A stretch of 64,000 nt of DNA, from assembly GCF_010183535.1 (NCBI RefSeq), contig NC_071331.1, forward strand, positions 8,184,001 to 8,248,000. The letters are read 5' to 3'. The position numbers were made by a program, and so were the translations under genes. This DNA is from Caenorhabditis remanei. Taxonomy: Eukaryota > Nematoda > Chromadorea > Rhabditida > Rhabditidae. The notes below the pieces were generated by a model. The model was not told the DNA's origin, did not search any database, and was given only the letters and a program-made list of their open reading frames with translations. This document shows positions 22,701 to 34,699 of this stretch, piece by piece (position 1 is the first letter of the stretch; each line of letters starts with the position of its first letter).

Positions 22701-25700
22701 TTTTTCAGTTTTTGGACAGAAAAATAGGATTTTCATAGGAAAATCCATAGTTTTTTGCCATTTTCCAGTGAAACTCGCTCAAATCTCAATATTATGAGCT
22801 GAAAAATAAACCAAAATGTAGATCTCAACGAGTTCTACGTCTGTGGCCAGCTATGGGGCAGGATTGCGCACCGCCAATATGCCGCGGACCTGCGGCACAT
22901 TATCAAATAGCCATATACATTCTGTAGTAAGCCACATAGATCTCACCGAGATCTACATTTTGGTATATTTTTCAGCAGCTCATAATATTGAGTTTGAAGC
23001 GAGTTACGGCCCGTGTTTCGGCACGGTTTGCAAGTGTGCCAAAAATCTTGTTTTGTTCATTTTGCAGCCAAAAAAAGCAGGAGAAATTCATGATTTTACG
23101 CCATTTTTCTATGAAAAATCATAATTTTTCGCAATACCTTCTCCAAAATATCCTCAAACAACGCAGCGGATGACTTCAATCGCTCGAAAAGTCTCGACAA
23201 CGCATCGCGTATCTGTGACATCTTCGCCTGCATCTTCTCCACATTCGCCGCTGCTTCGTGTTGCCCTTCGAGTAGAATTGCGGACGAATCGAGTATCTGT
23301 TGCACGTCGTGAAGAATTGGCAAATGAGATGGATGAGGAGACGGAGTGGCCTTTGTGGAGAACGAGTGATTCTGAATCTGATCGGCTCCTGACGACGTCA
23401 TCAGTTGTTGAAGTGGTTTCGGTCTCTGAGGAGCCGCGAGGGGAGAGTTTTTGAAGCTCTTTTGGCTCAAGAATGACTGGGTGGCATCACGATCCGGTGG
23501 TGGCATCGATGAGTTGAATGAACCTGAAAATTGGTAAAGAATATTTGTGAAAAATTAGTTTTTTCGTGTGATTTTAGGTAAAAACGCCAACTTTTGGTAT
23601 CTAATAGGATAAAGTACAGTAACCTGGATCCTGGAATGAGGATCCAGCATCCCTATATTGATTCTGAACTGAGGTTACGGTAGGTACAGCTAGGATAAGG
23701 TACAGTAACCCACAGGATACACCATCCCGCATAGATCCTGGATCGGGTTACTGTAACAACATCTAGAATACATTCTAGATATCCAAATTCCTAAGGGTTA
23801 CTGTAACTCATCCTCGAACTCCGTATCCAGGATCCAGGATCCAGTTGTTTTTTTTGCCCTCCCAAACTCACTTTCGAGTGTGTTATTGTCATTGTTCAGA
23901 AGACCGTCCTTGAGTGATTCAAAGTCGTCGTACGCGGCGTCGAACGCTTGTTTCTGGAAATGTTATAACGTCAATTTGATCGAAAAATGACGACTTTTAG
24001 CAAATTTTCAGACTTAAAATGCCAAGATTCATTGAATTTTTCACTAAAAATCTCTCTTTTGGATGAGAAAATACAAGCAAATGGGCATTTTGAACTGAAA
24101 AACAGTTATTTTTGACTGTTTTCTCAATTTTCAAACCTAAAATCAAGATTTTCAGCAAAAATTGATCTTTTTTTTTTTAGCAATTTCAGACGTAAAATCT
24201 ATATTTACAGCGGGTTTCAGGCCATTTTCGGTCCAAAATATCATATTTTCAGCATTTTCTACTAAAAAAACAAGAATTTTCAGCTAAAATTGATGATTCT
24301 CAGGCTATTTTCGGTTCAAAATTGCTTTTTTTTTTTTTAGAATTTTCGCTGAAAATAAGAGATTTTTGCCGTTTTCTCGACCAAAATTGCTTCAAAATCA
24401 TCAATTTTTGCTGAAAATCAGCATTTCCAGCTCATTTTCTCCGCAAAACTCACACTTCTCACCGCCGCACTCGTATCCATCAGTGGCAATTTGCTCTCCT
24501 CAAGCTCCGCCTCCAAGTGACTTGCTCCTCCACTGCTCGGCACAATTCTCATCGAAGTACCGCCCGTCTCATTCGAATCAGCGAGATCTGTGGACGAGAT
24601 TCCAGCCATAAGACGACTGTGACCGAGAAGTGATGAGCTGAGATTCCCATCGTCAGTCTCTCCATTCAACTGATGACAACGGATACGGAGTTCTCGGTTC
24701 TCTGCTCTCAGACTATTCAACTCTCCGTTCACTTTCGTGATCTGCGCCTTCAACTCTTCAGAAGTCTGTCCAATTAGGAGAGACGACGTGTCGAATGTCT
24801 GATTCTTCTTGATTCTGTGCATCTCATTCTCCAGTTTACTGCATTTATTCATGTACTCTACCAGGGCGAGACGAGCCTTCTCACTCTCTGATTTCGCGTC
24901 TGTCAGCTTCGTTTCCAACTCGTCGATGTACTGCAAAATAATGGGCTTTTGTGGGGTTTTTAACGGAAAATAGGGGATTTTGGGTTGAAAAACCGCAGTT
25001 TTGAGATTTTCAGGTTAAAAAACAAGTTTTTTGACTGAAAACAACTCAAAATTGAAATATTTTTAGGTTTTTTTTTTGACAAAATTTCGAAAAATCTCTA
25101 ATATTTCATGATTTTCACTTTCTTTCCGGTCATTTTTCTAGAAAAACCAGCCTATCTGCCATTTTTCCACCTCTCTTTCTCTTTCCCTTACTTTAATCTG
25201 TTGCTCCGTTTGTGATTGTCGAGCATTTCCAATAACAAACGTCGAGTTGGGCACCATGACTGAGACACCATGACTTGCAGCCTCCTCCAACTGAGCACGT
25301 GCATTTTCAGACTGTGCGAGTCGTGCCGATTGATTTTTGACTTCCTCCAACAGATTCTTCACTTGATCCTCCAATTCGGCCACTTTATCCATCTCACTCA
25401 TCAGTTTTCCCTCCAACTCTGCGATTTTCTCGTCGTAACCTGAAGTCAATGTGAAATCCGGGTCATTTCTCTTCATAATATCGTCGAGAGTGCCTCGAAG
25501 GCTTCCACACGTCGTATTATTCACATCTGACGTCACAGTAGCTCTCTGTTCTTGTTGCTCCGTCAATGAGATCTCCAACTCTCGAATCCGTTGCTCCATC
25601 TCCGTCTTCTGCCGTGAACACTCATCAATATCCATTTCCATCTGCTTAAACTGCCGCATCTTCTGTTCCCAATCATCCTGAGCAATCTTCATCTCCACAT

Positions 25701-26052
25701 ACTCATCCATCACATCCTGCACATTCCGATGGCACAGTCCCTTCGCTTCCAGATATTTTCGCTCGTGCATCTGCACTTCACACCGCAGAGTATAAATCTG
25801 CCCTTTCATCTCCTCATTCTCGTGCCACGTCTGTATAATTGGGATACTACGGACGTTCGAGGCGGAAAACGCGTTGGAAAGCCCTTTTTTTGGTTCGCCG
25901 AGACCAGCAAGAGACGGCTGAGACATTGACTTGCGAGGCGCCGACGCCGCTGAAAAATCGATAATTTTATTGAAAAATAAGGAAAAATCAATAAATTTAC
26001 CAGCGACATCCTCTAAATTCGAGTCCTCATTCAATACCGAGTTGTCCTCCAT
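19704..26052 (-). CDS. spd-5: SPD-5 centrosome scaffold, one apparent frameshift
   Basis: SPD-5 is the coiled-coil scaffold of nematode pericentriolar material; it assembles around centrioles and is phosphorylated by PLK-1. Ten exons on the minus strand: 26052-26001, 25949-25192, 24930-24454, 23953-23872, 23523-23138, 22665-22446, 22401-21495, 20823-20527, 20299-19968, 19799-19704. All junctions have GT/AG and fitting phases except within exon 8. The N-terminus starts MEDNSVLNEDSNLE. Other recognisable blocks are RSIPIIQTW, DDIMKRNDPDFTLTSGY, ALVEYMNKCSKLE, DATQSFLSQKSFKNSP and SPTRQLLHESTMAVD, ending in a short basic tail. Most of it is heptad-type coiled coil. The exons total 3607 nt, one more than a multiple of three; removing one base gives 1201 residues, close to C. 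elegans SPD-5 (about 1198). The extra base lies near 20737-20743 (about residue 988), where the frame moves from RRLTRERELQHESA to KTMKYVNDNIEQL. Read literally, translation stops nine codons later. Confidence 0.9.
20737..20744 (-). other. spd-5: Single-base frameshift in spd-5 exon 8
   Basis: On the coding strand the bases are GCAGAAAACG. Dropping one G restores continuous SPD-5-like sequence on both sides. The local motif cannot be rescued by an intron, because possible GT...AG pairs nearby are too short and divisible by three. Confidence 0.8.
22785..22994. mobile_element. Palindromic MITE in spd-5 intron 6
   Basis: The inverted ends share CAATATTATGAGCTG and AAAATGTAGATCTC. A related fragment (TGTAGATCTCAGCGAG) occurs at about 53550. 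It is non-coding and lies wholly inside the intron. Confidence 0.6.
23600..23860. repeat. GGATCC-rich repeat in spd-5 intron 4
   Basis: Recurrent GGATCC, AGTAACC and CCAGGATCC words are arranged as overlapping small palindromes. This is an intronic non-coding repeat. Confidence 0.5.
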
Positions 26053-26058
26053 TTAGAA

Positions 26059-26660
26059 ATGAGTTTTCTGCAATTTTCACCGATATTCACCGATTTTCAA
26101 GGGATTAAAGTGCGAAAATGAGCAAAAATGAATGAAAACCACGTATTTTTAACGGAAAATGCGAAAAATTGCGCGAAAGATGAGTTTTCTGCAGTTCTCA
26201 CCGATTTTCACCGATTTTCAAGGGATTAAAGTGCGAAAATGAGCAAAAATGAATGAAAACCACGTATTTTTAAGCGAATGCGAAAAAATCGCGCGAAAGA
26301 TGAGTTTTCTGCAGTTCTCACCGATTTTCACCGATTTTCAAGAGATTAAAGTGCGAAAATGAGCAAAAATGAATGAAAACCACGATTTTTAACTGAAAAT
26401 GCGAAAAAATCGCGCGAAAGATGAGTTTTCTGCAGTTCTCACCGATTTTCACCGATTTTCAAGAGATTAAAGTGCGAAAATGAGCAAAAACGAATGAAAA
26501 CCACGATTTTTAACTGAAAATGCGAAAAAATCGCACGAAAGATGAGTTTTCTGCAGTTCTCACCGATTTTCACCGATTTCAAGGAATTAAAGTGCGAAAA
26601 TGAGCAAAAATGAATGAAAACAACGATTTTTCAACCGAAAATGCGAAAAAATCTCGCCAA
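26059..26660. repeat. Five 121-bp tandem repeats between spd-5 and npp-6
   Basis: Units begin ATGAGTTTTCTGCA at 26059, 26180, 26300, 26421 and 26542, each 120-121 bp, and differ by a few substitutions. They start seven bases upstream of the spd-5 start codon and fill half of the 1.27-kb divergent intergenic region. The first unit includes the spd-5 leader, so the repeats may contain transcription start or control elements. Confidence 0.9.
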
Positions 26661-27322
26661 AATGTCACCATGACAACAAAAACATCAAAATTAGGCGCCC
26701 TAATTCCCCGAATTTTTTAAACTTCTCTGTTCCGCGCGTGTTTTTAGTGCGATAGAGCCCGTTTGCACCCTTGTGCGGTGCTTGCGAAAAGGCGTGCCGC
26801 ACACTTGCCAAACCACAGACTCCGCCCACTTTTTTGAATTCGAATGGATGCGTTTTGAGTTGTTTTAGAGGGATTATGGGGGTGATAAAAGGGGGTTTCG
26901 GTGTTTTTTGGCGTAAAATTGAGCGAAAATTATTGATTTTCAAGAAAAATCAGATGAAAACCAGATTGAATTACGAAAATCGGCCAAAAAAAACACTTCC
27001 TTTAAAATTTTTCAAAAAATTAATCTCTGGACACACTTTTCTTGAAATCTGGCTAGTTTATGTGCAAGAAATTCAGAAAATCCGCGAAAAATCAATGCGA
27101 AATCTTGATTTAATCGATTTTTCCCACCAAAATATGTTTTTTGACCGAAAAATTATATTTTTTCATTTTTTCATGGATTTATTATTTAAAAAGTCGTAAT
27201 AGCTCAATTTTTTGTTAATTTTTCCCTGTTTTCTCTGTTTTTCCTTATTCTCTTACCTATTTTTCCTCAAAATTTCGTCTTTTTTCAAAATTTTTCAATT
27301 TTTCATAAATTTCCAATTTCAG

Positions 27323-30300
27323 ATGGACCTGGTGTATGGTTCCGAGATAACTTTTGGCGATGGATTCGCCATAAAACCGTCAAGAACGTTCGTCGTCAAT
27401 ACTAGTAAGTTTTTATGCAGGTTTCAGATGCAATTTTTGATTTTTGGAGATTTTTTTTCAAAAAATTCAAAATTTCCCGATTTTTTCCCATCAAAACTAC
27501 GAATTTTTGGGTCCAAAACTTCAGTTGTTCGGTAAAAACCCGAAAACCACAATTTTTCCTTATTTTCAACGGAAAACCTTGATTTTGGCCAGTTTAGTAC
27601 CAAAAATATCTTTTTCCCCATACTTGTCACGGGCCGGGCCGGGCCGAAATCAGGAAAAATCTCGGCCCGGCCCGGCCCGGCCCGCTCGGCCCGTTTTGAA
27701 ACATTTTTTCAAAACATTTTGAGTTTTTGAACTTTTTTTTGGAAATTTTTGGAAATATTTTGAAAAAAGTATAGTTTTCGAATAAACATTCAAAATTGAA
27801 TCAAAATGTGAATATGTATGATAATTTAAGCATTTTTACTGTCTTTTTTCGAAAAATTTCAAAAAAAAATTGGTAAAAATGGGTACCCATTTTTGAATCC
27901 GGGCCGCCGGGCCGGGCCAAGAGAAATTTCGGCCCGGCCCGGCCCGGCCCGTGGCGGCCCGATTTTTGACAAGTATGTTTTTCCCCAAATTTTTAACTGA
28001 AAAATGTCAATTTTTATGATTTTTTTCCAAATTTTATTCCAAAACTACTGTTTTCTTGTCCGAACCCCCCAATTTTCTTCATTTTTTCAACAAAAACTCA
28101 TGATTTAGGTCAGTTTCCCCCCAAAAATTCGATTTTCAATTCCGAAAATTATGTTTTCCGCGATTTTTCCGCATTTTTGGTCCAAAAATTATGATTTTTC
28201 ATAGCTTATTCTCAAAAAAATATCCTTTTACTCAAATTTTTATTTGAAAAATGTCAATTTTAATGGAATTTTTCCAAATTTCCACCGAAAAATTCCAATT
28301 TTCCAGACGCTCCCCTTCACTCAAACGTGTTCGAAGCGAAACCATCTGGCGGCGTCGTCACATTTCCCCACTCTTCTCACTACGCTGACCGTATCTTCGT
28401 CTGGCGTGCCATCGGTCAGAAACTATTCATCGAGGAGCGTTCTTTTCTGTTTTCTATCACAGAGGGCTCTTTGTGCATTGATTTCACTCGTACTTCAATC
28501 ATTCCTGGCACTTCTATCACTATCTTTGAGGAGGGCGTCTTCAGTATCGTCGCCCCAACAGCCTCATCGATTCATCGCTTTTATACAAAGTTGAGCTTCA
28601 AAGGACGCGATGTAAGGGCTGAAAATTGGTCTTAAACAGCTATAAAATGCGAAAATTCTATGAAAATTGGATTAAAATGCTTGGAAAATGCGAAAATTCC
28701 TTGAAAATTGGTTCAGAATGGCCAGAAAATGCGAAAGTTCCGGCAATTTGGGGTTAAAAACTGCGTTTTTTCGAAGTGAAACAAGCAAAATTCACTCATC
28801 GTTTTTTTGTATTAAAAACCTCAAAAACCGTAATAAAAACCAATTTTTAACCTCAAAAATAGCTATTTTAGTCGGTTTTTTCATCTTAAAAACCTCAAAA
28901 AACATCAAAAATCATGGTTTCAATCGTTTTTCCTTTTAAAACCCTCAAAAATAACAATTTTTCACATCTAAAATTGCGATTTCTGTCGTTTTTTTGTATT
29001 AAAACCCTCAAAAATAGCAATTTTTAGCATCAAAAACCGTTTAAAACCCCATAAATTCCAGCAGAAGGCCAACTAGTCGTCGTCGCATTGGGTCTCCAGA
29101 AGTCATCAGGCGCCGAGAAACACGACGAATTCACGATTGGAGAAGTGGGACTACTCGGAAAACTATTGGGCGGAGTCGATAAACGAGTCAGTGATGCGTG
29201 TGTGATGAAGAATCTATCGGGTTACGGTAGAGAGAGGAAATCGTCGAAACCAGATATTGTGTATACTGTAACTCGGGATGGATGGGTTCAGGCATGGAAT
29301 GTTGATACCCGAAAGCAGTTATCCAGTACTATTGATTTGAATCAATACTTTGCTTCGGACACCTTCAGAATCTCGACTCCAGAAGGCTCTGACGATGACG
29401 ATGATCTAGAATTCATCAATGCCGTGGAGCCAATGGAGCAATTCTACTCGATCAACGCGTATACATTCGATATTGACACTCTTCTAGTCGTTGGATGTGA
29501 TATTGTGATTGGTGGGCGGAGTGTTGGAATGAGAACTCACTTGATTAAAGTGGCTGAGGATCAGATGTACCATATGCAGATGCATGAGACGAGTATGACT
29601 GCCGAGGAGAGATTAGTGCATTTGGAATTGATTCAGACGTATTTTCCACCGATAGATTGTGAAGAGTTGGAGGAGACGCAGGATTTGTAGGGTTTTTGAT
29701 TATGGAAAACAAGAAAATGGGATGATTTTAGAGAGAAACTTTTGAGTTTTTGGACTGAAAATGACATTTTCGAGCTAAAAATCGTGATTTTATATCGGAA
29801 AACCACTTTTAAAGCTGAAAATATTCTGTTTTCGCTATAATATTGGTAATTTGAGCATACCAGAAGAGGTAGGGTTTTCAATTATGGAAAACAAGAAAAT
29901 GGGATGATTTTAGAGAGAAATTCAGGATTTTCCAGTGAAATTGATGCTGAAAATACATTTTTCAGATCGAATTTTGAGTTTTGAGCAATTAGATTCAACA
30001 TTTAAGAACTAGACATTCGAATTTGCAAAAACTGAAAAATTAATCAAAATGAACTGAAAAATGCCATTTTCACCCTGAAAATGTGGGGTTTTCGATAGAA
30101 GAAACAGTTTTTACTGTAATTTTGAGAATTTGCAGTGGAGTTATTGAATTTTTGGGCTGAAAATGACATTTACGAGCTGAAAATCGGGATTCCACATGGA
30201 AAACCCGTTTTCAAAATGGTTAAGACACATTCTCTGTGAAACTCGAGCACCTAGCTGTTATCCACTGTACAGAAAAAAGTCAAACCGGTTTTTATGAGTT

Positions 30301-32226
30301 GGTATCATGCATAGGCGGTACCTAGACAACGAATAACACATTGGTCCATATTTCATTTGGCTCCGCCCCCTACCGTCTAAAATAGCCCCTATGGGGGGTG
30401 AAAGTTCTATTTAAAAACATGTAAGTTTTTTTCGATTAAATTTTGACGGGAACCAATAAAAAACGTTATTTTGAGCAATTTTTGTGTTCAGACCATATTT
30501 TTAGCGCTTCATTTTCACCGAGAAAAAATGACATTTTTATGAAATTTTCGGAATTTTTTCAAACTTTTGTTTATAACTCAAAAAACTATTATTTGTTTAA
30601 ATGAGATCTTTTCAGATTCGGAATTCACATAAAATTTGGAGTAATATAGGCAGTGTCCGGTTAAAAATCTCGGGGTACGTATTTTGCTACAGAGCAAAAT
30701 ATTCAATTTTTGAAAAATTTCAACGTATCCCTACTCATGGAGCAAAAATTCAATGTCGCCAAATCGTCTGAGATTTTGTCAGAATACTACACCAGATGTG
30801 ATCTATTCATTACCAAAATTTCAGCTCATTCGGTTTGACCCGCAGCTTTTTTGAAAATCACTATGTCAATTTTCAGTGTTCCAACCGGAAAAAATTCCAT
30901 CAACTTCGAGAGGCGGGGATCAAACCGAATGAGCTGAAATTTTGGGAATGAATAGATTACATCTGGTGTAGTATTCTGACAAAATCTCAAACGATTTGGT
31001 GACATTGAATTTTTGCTCCATGAGTAGGGATACGTTGAAATTTTTCAAAAAATTGCATATTTTGCTCTGTAGCAAAAATACGTACCCCGAGATTTTTAAC
31101 CGGACACTGCCTATATTACTCCAAATTTTATGTAGATTCCGAATCTAAAAAGATCTCATCTAAACAAATAATAGTTTTTTGAGTTATAAACAAAAGTTTG
31201 AAAAAATTCCGAAAATTTCCTAAAAATGTCATTTTTTCTCGGTGAAAATGAAGCGCTAAAAATATGGTCTGAACACAAAAATTGCTCAAAATAACGTTTT
31301 TTATTGGTTCCCGTCAAAATTTAATCGAAAAAACTTACATGTTTTTAAATAGAACTTTCACCCCCATAGGGGCTATTTTAGACGGTAGGGGGCGGAGCCA
31401 AATGAAATATGGACCAATGTGTTATTCGTTGTCTAGGTACCGCCTATGCATGATACCAACTCATAAAAATCGGTTTGACTTTTTTCTGTACATCGCCATG
31501 CTCGAGTTTCACAGAGAGTGTGTCTTAAAATTGCAGTAACTCTGGAAATTTTGAACTTTGAGACTGAAAATTTAAAGAAAGCACTCAAAAATTTTATTTT
31601 CATGCTGAAAATGACGGTTTTCGATAGAAAAATTATCAGATTCAACATTTTTGAGCTAAAAATCGAGATTTTAACTTGGAAAATGCAGAAATTTTCTGTG
31701 TTTTGTTGTAATTTTAGGAATTTTAGGAATTTGTAATAAAATCACATTAAAATTGACAATTTTAACGCGTTTTTATTGCAAATTTCCAAAATTACGGCGA
31801 AAACAGAAAAAGTTCAGTTTTAAAAATGATTTTCCGAGCTAAAATCTCGATTTTCTGCTCGAAAATTACAGCAAAACTGAAATTTTTCTCCCAAATTCCT
31901 TCAAATTTTGCAGCGAGGACTACAACCCACGCACATGTGCTCAATTCTCGCTCTCGGCTCTGTTCAAAAGCTCATCGGCCAACAAATCGTACTCTCTGAA
32001 ACGTCTTTCGTTCGCAATTCAATGGAGAACCGGAGAAGTTTTCACTAAATTCGATTGGCTTCGTCAGTTTTCTGGGAAATTGACTGGAAAAGGAGACAAC
32101 AAAAGTGACGTCATCGACACGGAGAGACCGTACAATCTGTCTGCTGATTCCAGTATTGAGACACTCATCGATGTTGTCTTTGACACTGATTTGTACTCGT
32201 TTGATATCGTTTTCAGAGCTATACAG
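27323..32226 (+). CDS. npp-6: NPP-6/Nup160, N-terminal part only
   Basis: Nup160 is a subunit of the Y (Nup107-160) complex of the nuclear pore; its N-terminal half is a beta-propeller. Visible exons are 27323-27404, 28307-28611, 29062-29686 and 31914-32226, with a donor GTGAGT after the last. Recognisable stretches are MDLVYGSEITFGDGF, RIFVWRAIGQKLFIEERSF and IVAPTASSIHRF (matching the Nup160 block that ends in a TVHR-like motif), DIVYTVTRDGWVQAW and VVFDTDLYSFDIVFRAIQ. The ATG follows an acceptor-like TTTCAG, suggesting trans-splicing or an upstream exon. Two problems are visible. Exon 2 ends in phase 0 while exon 3 needs one extra base, and about 75 residues expected between them are missing. 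Also only about 440 of roughly 1400-1500 residues are present, because nothing after 32226 continues the protein. In C. elegans npp-6 neighbours spd-5 head to head, as here. Confidence 0.8.
27619..27977. mobile_element. CGGGCC-rich hAT-like MITE in npp-6 intron 1
   Basis: The inverted ends are CATACTTGTCA and TGACAAGTATG, flanked by a perfect 8-bp duplication TTTTTCCC (27611-27618 and 27978-27985). Both subterminal regions are runs of CGGGC/GGCCC. It is non-coding and lies in npp-6 intron 1. Confidence 0.75.
30221..31528. mobile_element. 1.3-kb palindromic element in npp-6 intron
   Basis: Arms of about 620 bp (30221-30843 and 30910-31528) are near-perfect inverted copies around a spacer of about 65 bp. 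The ends are TTAAGACACA and TGTGTCTTAA; TTAA at both edges could be a target duplication of the piggyBac type. No transposase is seen. It lies in the last visible npp-6 intron and would form a very long hairpin in the pre-mRNA. Confidence 0.75.
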
Positions 32227-32615
32227 GTGAGTTTCAGCCTTGAAAACTGCAATTTTTCATGTAAAATGATGCGAAAAAAGAGATTTTTAAAGGTTTTCCA
32301 CCTTGAAATAAGTCAATTTTCATCAATTTTCTACGAATTTCAGCAGAAAAATCATATATTTGGATCTAAAACCATGTTTTTCCGGCTGTAAATGAGAGAG
32401 TTTTTACCTTTAAATGGGAACACTTTTCAGTCCGGATTTTCGGAATTCCCGTTCTGAAAATATGTTTTTCGTCTAAAAATACGTTTATTTTTTCATATAA
32501 CAATTTGTAACTCCGCCCCTTCCGGACCGGTTCTGTTCAATTTTTGAATAAAAAAAACGGTAATTTTTGTCAAATTCGCTCAAGAATCAGGTTTTAAAGA
32601 AAAGTCGGGGGAAAA

Positions 32616-33450
32616 TCAAAAACTTTCAAAGAGGTAGTATATACAACAACATGTAAAGAAAACCGCTTGAATTGTCAAGCCGAGGAAAACAACTAGAGCG
32701 GACGAACTAATATAAGCATCCCAGAAACCATCTTTGGCCGTGGCAAGTAGTTTTTCGGTGAAGAATTCTGTTGGTGGGCAGGGACACGTCTAAATAGTTT
32801 TATGAGTTACTCAATGATTTCTAATACAAAAATTACCGTCAATACCAACATCTTCGCTTCCATTTGATCTGGCATTTGAAACGCTGGCGGTAAAATTACT
32901 GTCATAAACCATAAAATATTCAGAAGAATCCAGAAAAACCTATAGGTAGTTGTTTTGATCCTGAATCTATTCCTTACAATTAAACTGTTTCTGTTCTCGA
33001 ATAAAATTGTGATGAACATGATAACTACTGAAAAGTTGAAAATTTTGCAAGATTTCTGAATGAAAAAAGAAACCTACGAATATTCACAATGTAGACGGCA
33101 TAAAAATTAATAAAAGTGGGGACACCCCAATCAGCGAGTAATCCTATTGTAAAACCAATTTTGTACGGATGAAAATAATATGCGCAGGCAAAAAATGCAT
33201 ATATTATAGAGGAGATCATACACCAAAAGTTCAAATTATTGATACTCCCTTTGATATTTTTCATATTTTCTGGAGTTTTCTTGAGGATACAGTAGGCAGT
33301 GAGTAGTTGGATAGGAAGAAACAGTAGGACAATCACACGACTTGTATTCACAAGCCCTTGCTTGGAAGATAGGAATCTGTTATCCGGAATACACAGATGT
33401 GGATAGACATTCTTGAAATACTGGGCCAAGGGATCAGTTTTTTCTGACAT
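32616..33450 (-). CDS. Class-H serpentine chemoreceptor, C-terminally truncated
   Basis: SRH proteins are nematode seven-helix receptors, mostly in chemosensory neurons. Three exons are visible: 33450-33078, 33027-32837 and 32789-32616, all with GT/AG borders and consistent phases, giving 245 residues. Family marks are TAYCILKKTPENMKNIKGS and NLNFWCMISSIIYAFF, then GVPTFINFYAVYIVN, TILFENRN, ILPPAFQMPDQ, CPCPPTEFF and CCCIYYL. Helices 1 to 5 are present. SRH proteins normally have about 320-350 residues; here the frame ends four residues after CCCIYYL, so helices 6 and 7 and the tail are missing. The end abuts npp-6 intron-like DNA. It is probably a pseudogene or a gene cut by a rearrangement. 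Confidence 0.75.
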
Positions 33451-34190
33451 TTATTCAAAAAATATAAGAAAAAAATGTGCAGACAGGTGTTAGTAGTGTT
33501 ACTAGACTAATTTCCTCTCTTTACTTCCTCTGACCAAAGTTTTTACTCATTAACGAGGGGGGACGTGTCACCGTCTGGAACAACAAACAGTTGTGATGCA
33601 CTAATAGTTCTGACGTCTATTTTGAAGACTTTTCGACCAATGGAACTGGTTTGTGAGAAACGTGTCTGGTAAACATTCTCACGACTTTTCTTATCACTGC
33701 GTGTCTATGAAGAGTCGTACGAAGAACATGTGGTAGATATAGAAAACTGTTTTGAGGAGAGACCAGCTGCGGAGCACAAAGCCTGATATCAAAATTATAA
33801 ATCTACTAGGGAAAAGTTGAAGTCTGACAAGCGCAATCATTTCTATCACTTCGCTGAATTCGTTGATCGATTAATCCTAATCCTACCCGTGTTCATTTTC
33901 TCATTATTCGTTAGACTGACCCGGTCAAACAAACAAAAAGACGGTGAGAACGAGAGACCGATGTCTGTTCGATGTTCTTTTTTGAGATTGTCACAATTAA
34001 AAAAACCTTGCTGAGTCAAAAGAAGACGACCGGTGTCTTTTCGATGTTCCAATTTTGGGATGTGTAAATGACAAAAGGATTGAATCCACAGGAACACGTA
34101 AAGACATGGATGGGAAAACACTTGCGGGTAAATAGCAGAATTAGCAGGGAACAATTGAAACATACGTACACGAAATAATAAAATAAAACT
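33451..34190. other. Intergenic, upstream of the srh gene
   Basis: No recognised gene. A short segment around 33950-34060 (GATGTTCTTTTTTGAG, AGAAGACGACCGGTGTC) recurs inverted at about 36020-36055. Confidence 0.4.
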
Positions 34191-34199
34191 GTTCGAACT

Positions 34200-34357
34200 T
34201 TTCATTGCAACTTTCAGATCACGTTTTAGTGGATATATTCCTGGATATACGAAATAACCTAAGCCAGATTTTGAAGATATACGTGATCTGGAGCGCATTT
34301 AATTGAGTAGACAGTTTCATAGTATTCGGAATGGTAGTTGGTAATATTTTCAGACAT
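34200..34357 (-). pseudogene. Possible srh N-terminal relic
   Basis: From an ATG at 34357 the frame reads MSENITNYHSEYYETVYSIK and then CAPDHVYLQNLA before a stop. After a shift of frame it continues SSKSGLGYFVYPGIYPL. The pattern of Tyr/Ser-rich N-terminus, Cys-x-Pro-Asp and a Gly-Leu before the first helix resembles SRH N-termini. No further exons are seen. Confidence 0.3.
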
Positions 34358-34699
34358 GATGAAATGATCGACCAAGAACTAGTGTGCATGAGGAACAGAT
34401 TAGCTCATTCATGTGTATCCAATGGTGGAATATTTTGATCTACATAGAACTCATTGATGATCTGTTTCAAAAGAAGGAAAATGAGTAAGGGCTCTCGGGG
34501 AGTGATTTGGAATGAATTCGTGGTAAACTTTAAATCTGAAATAAGTCACTCTTCTACCAGGAAATCCAGAAAAACCAACTCGCTAACTGCCATATTTTCA
34601 TATTCCCAGGTACCTGTCCCGCTTGACGTTTCACACTTTTCTGTGCATTCAAATCTGTGAGCACAGAGAGACCGCCGTTAACACTACAGTGAAATGGAA

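Noticed and set aside
34462..34469. Exact CTGTTTCA core in the central block
   Set aside because: One hit is expected by chance in this much sequence, and no YRNT lies at 38-41 nt; the only candidate is at 37 nt.
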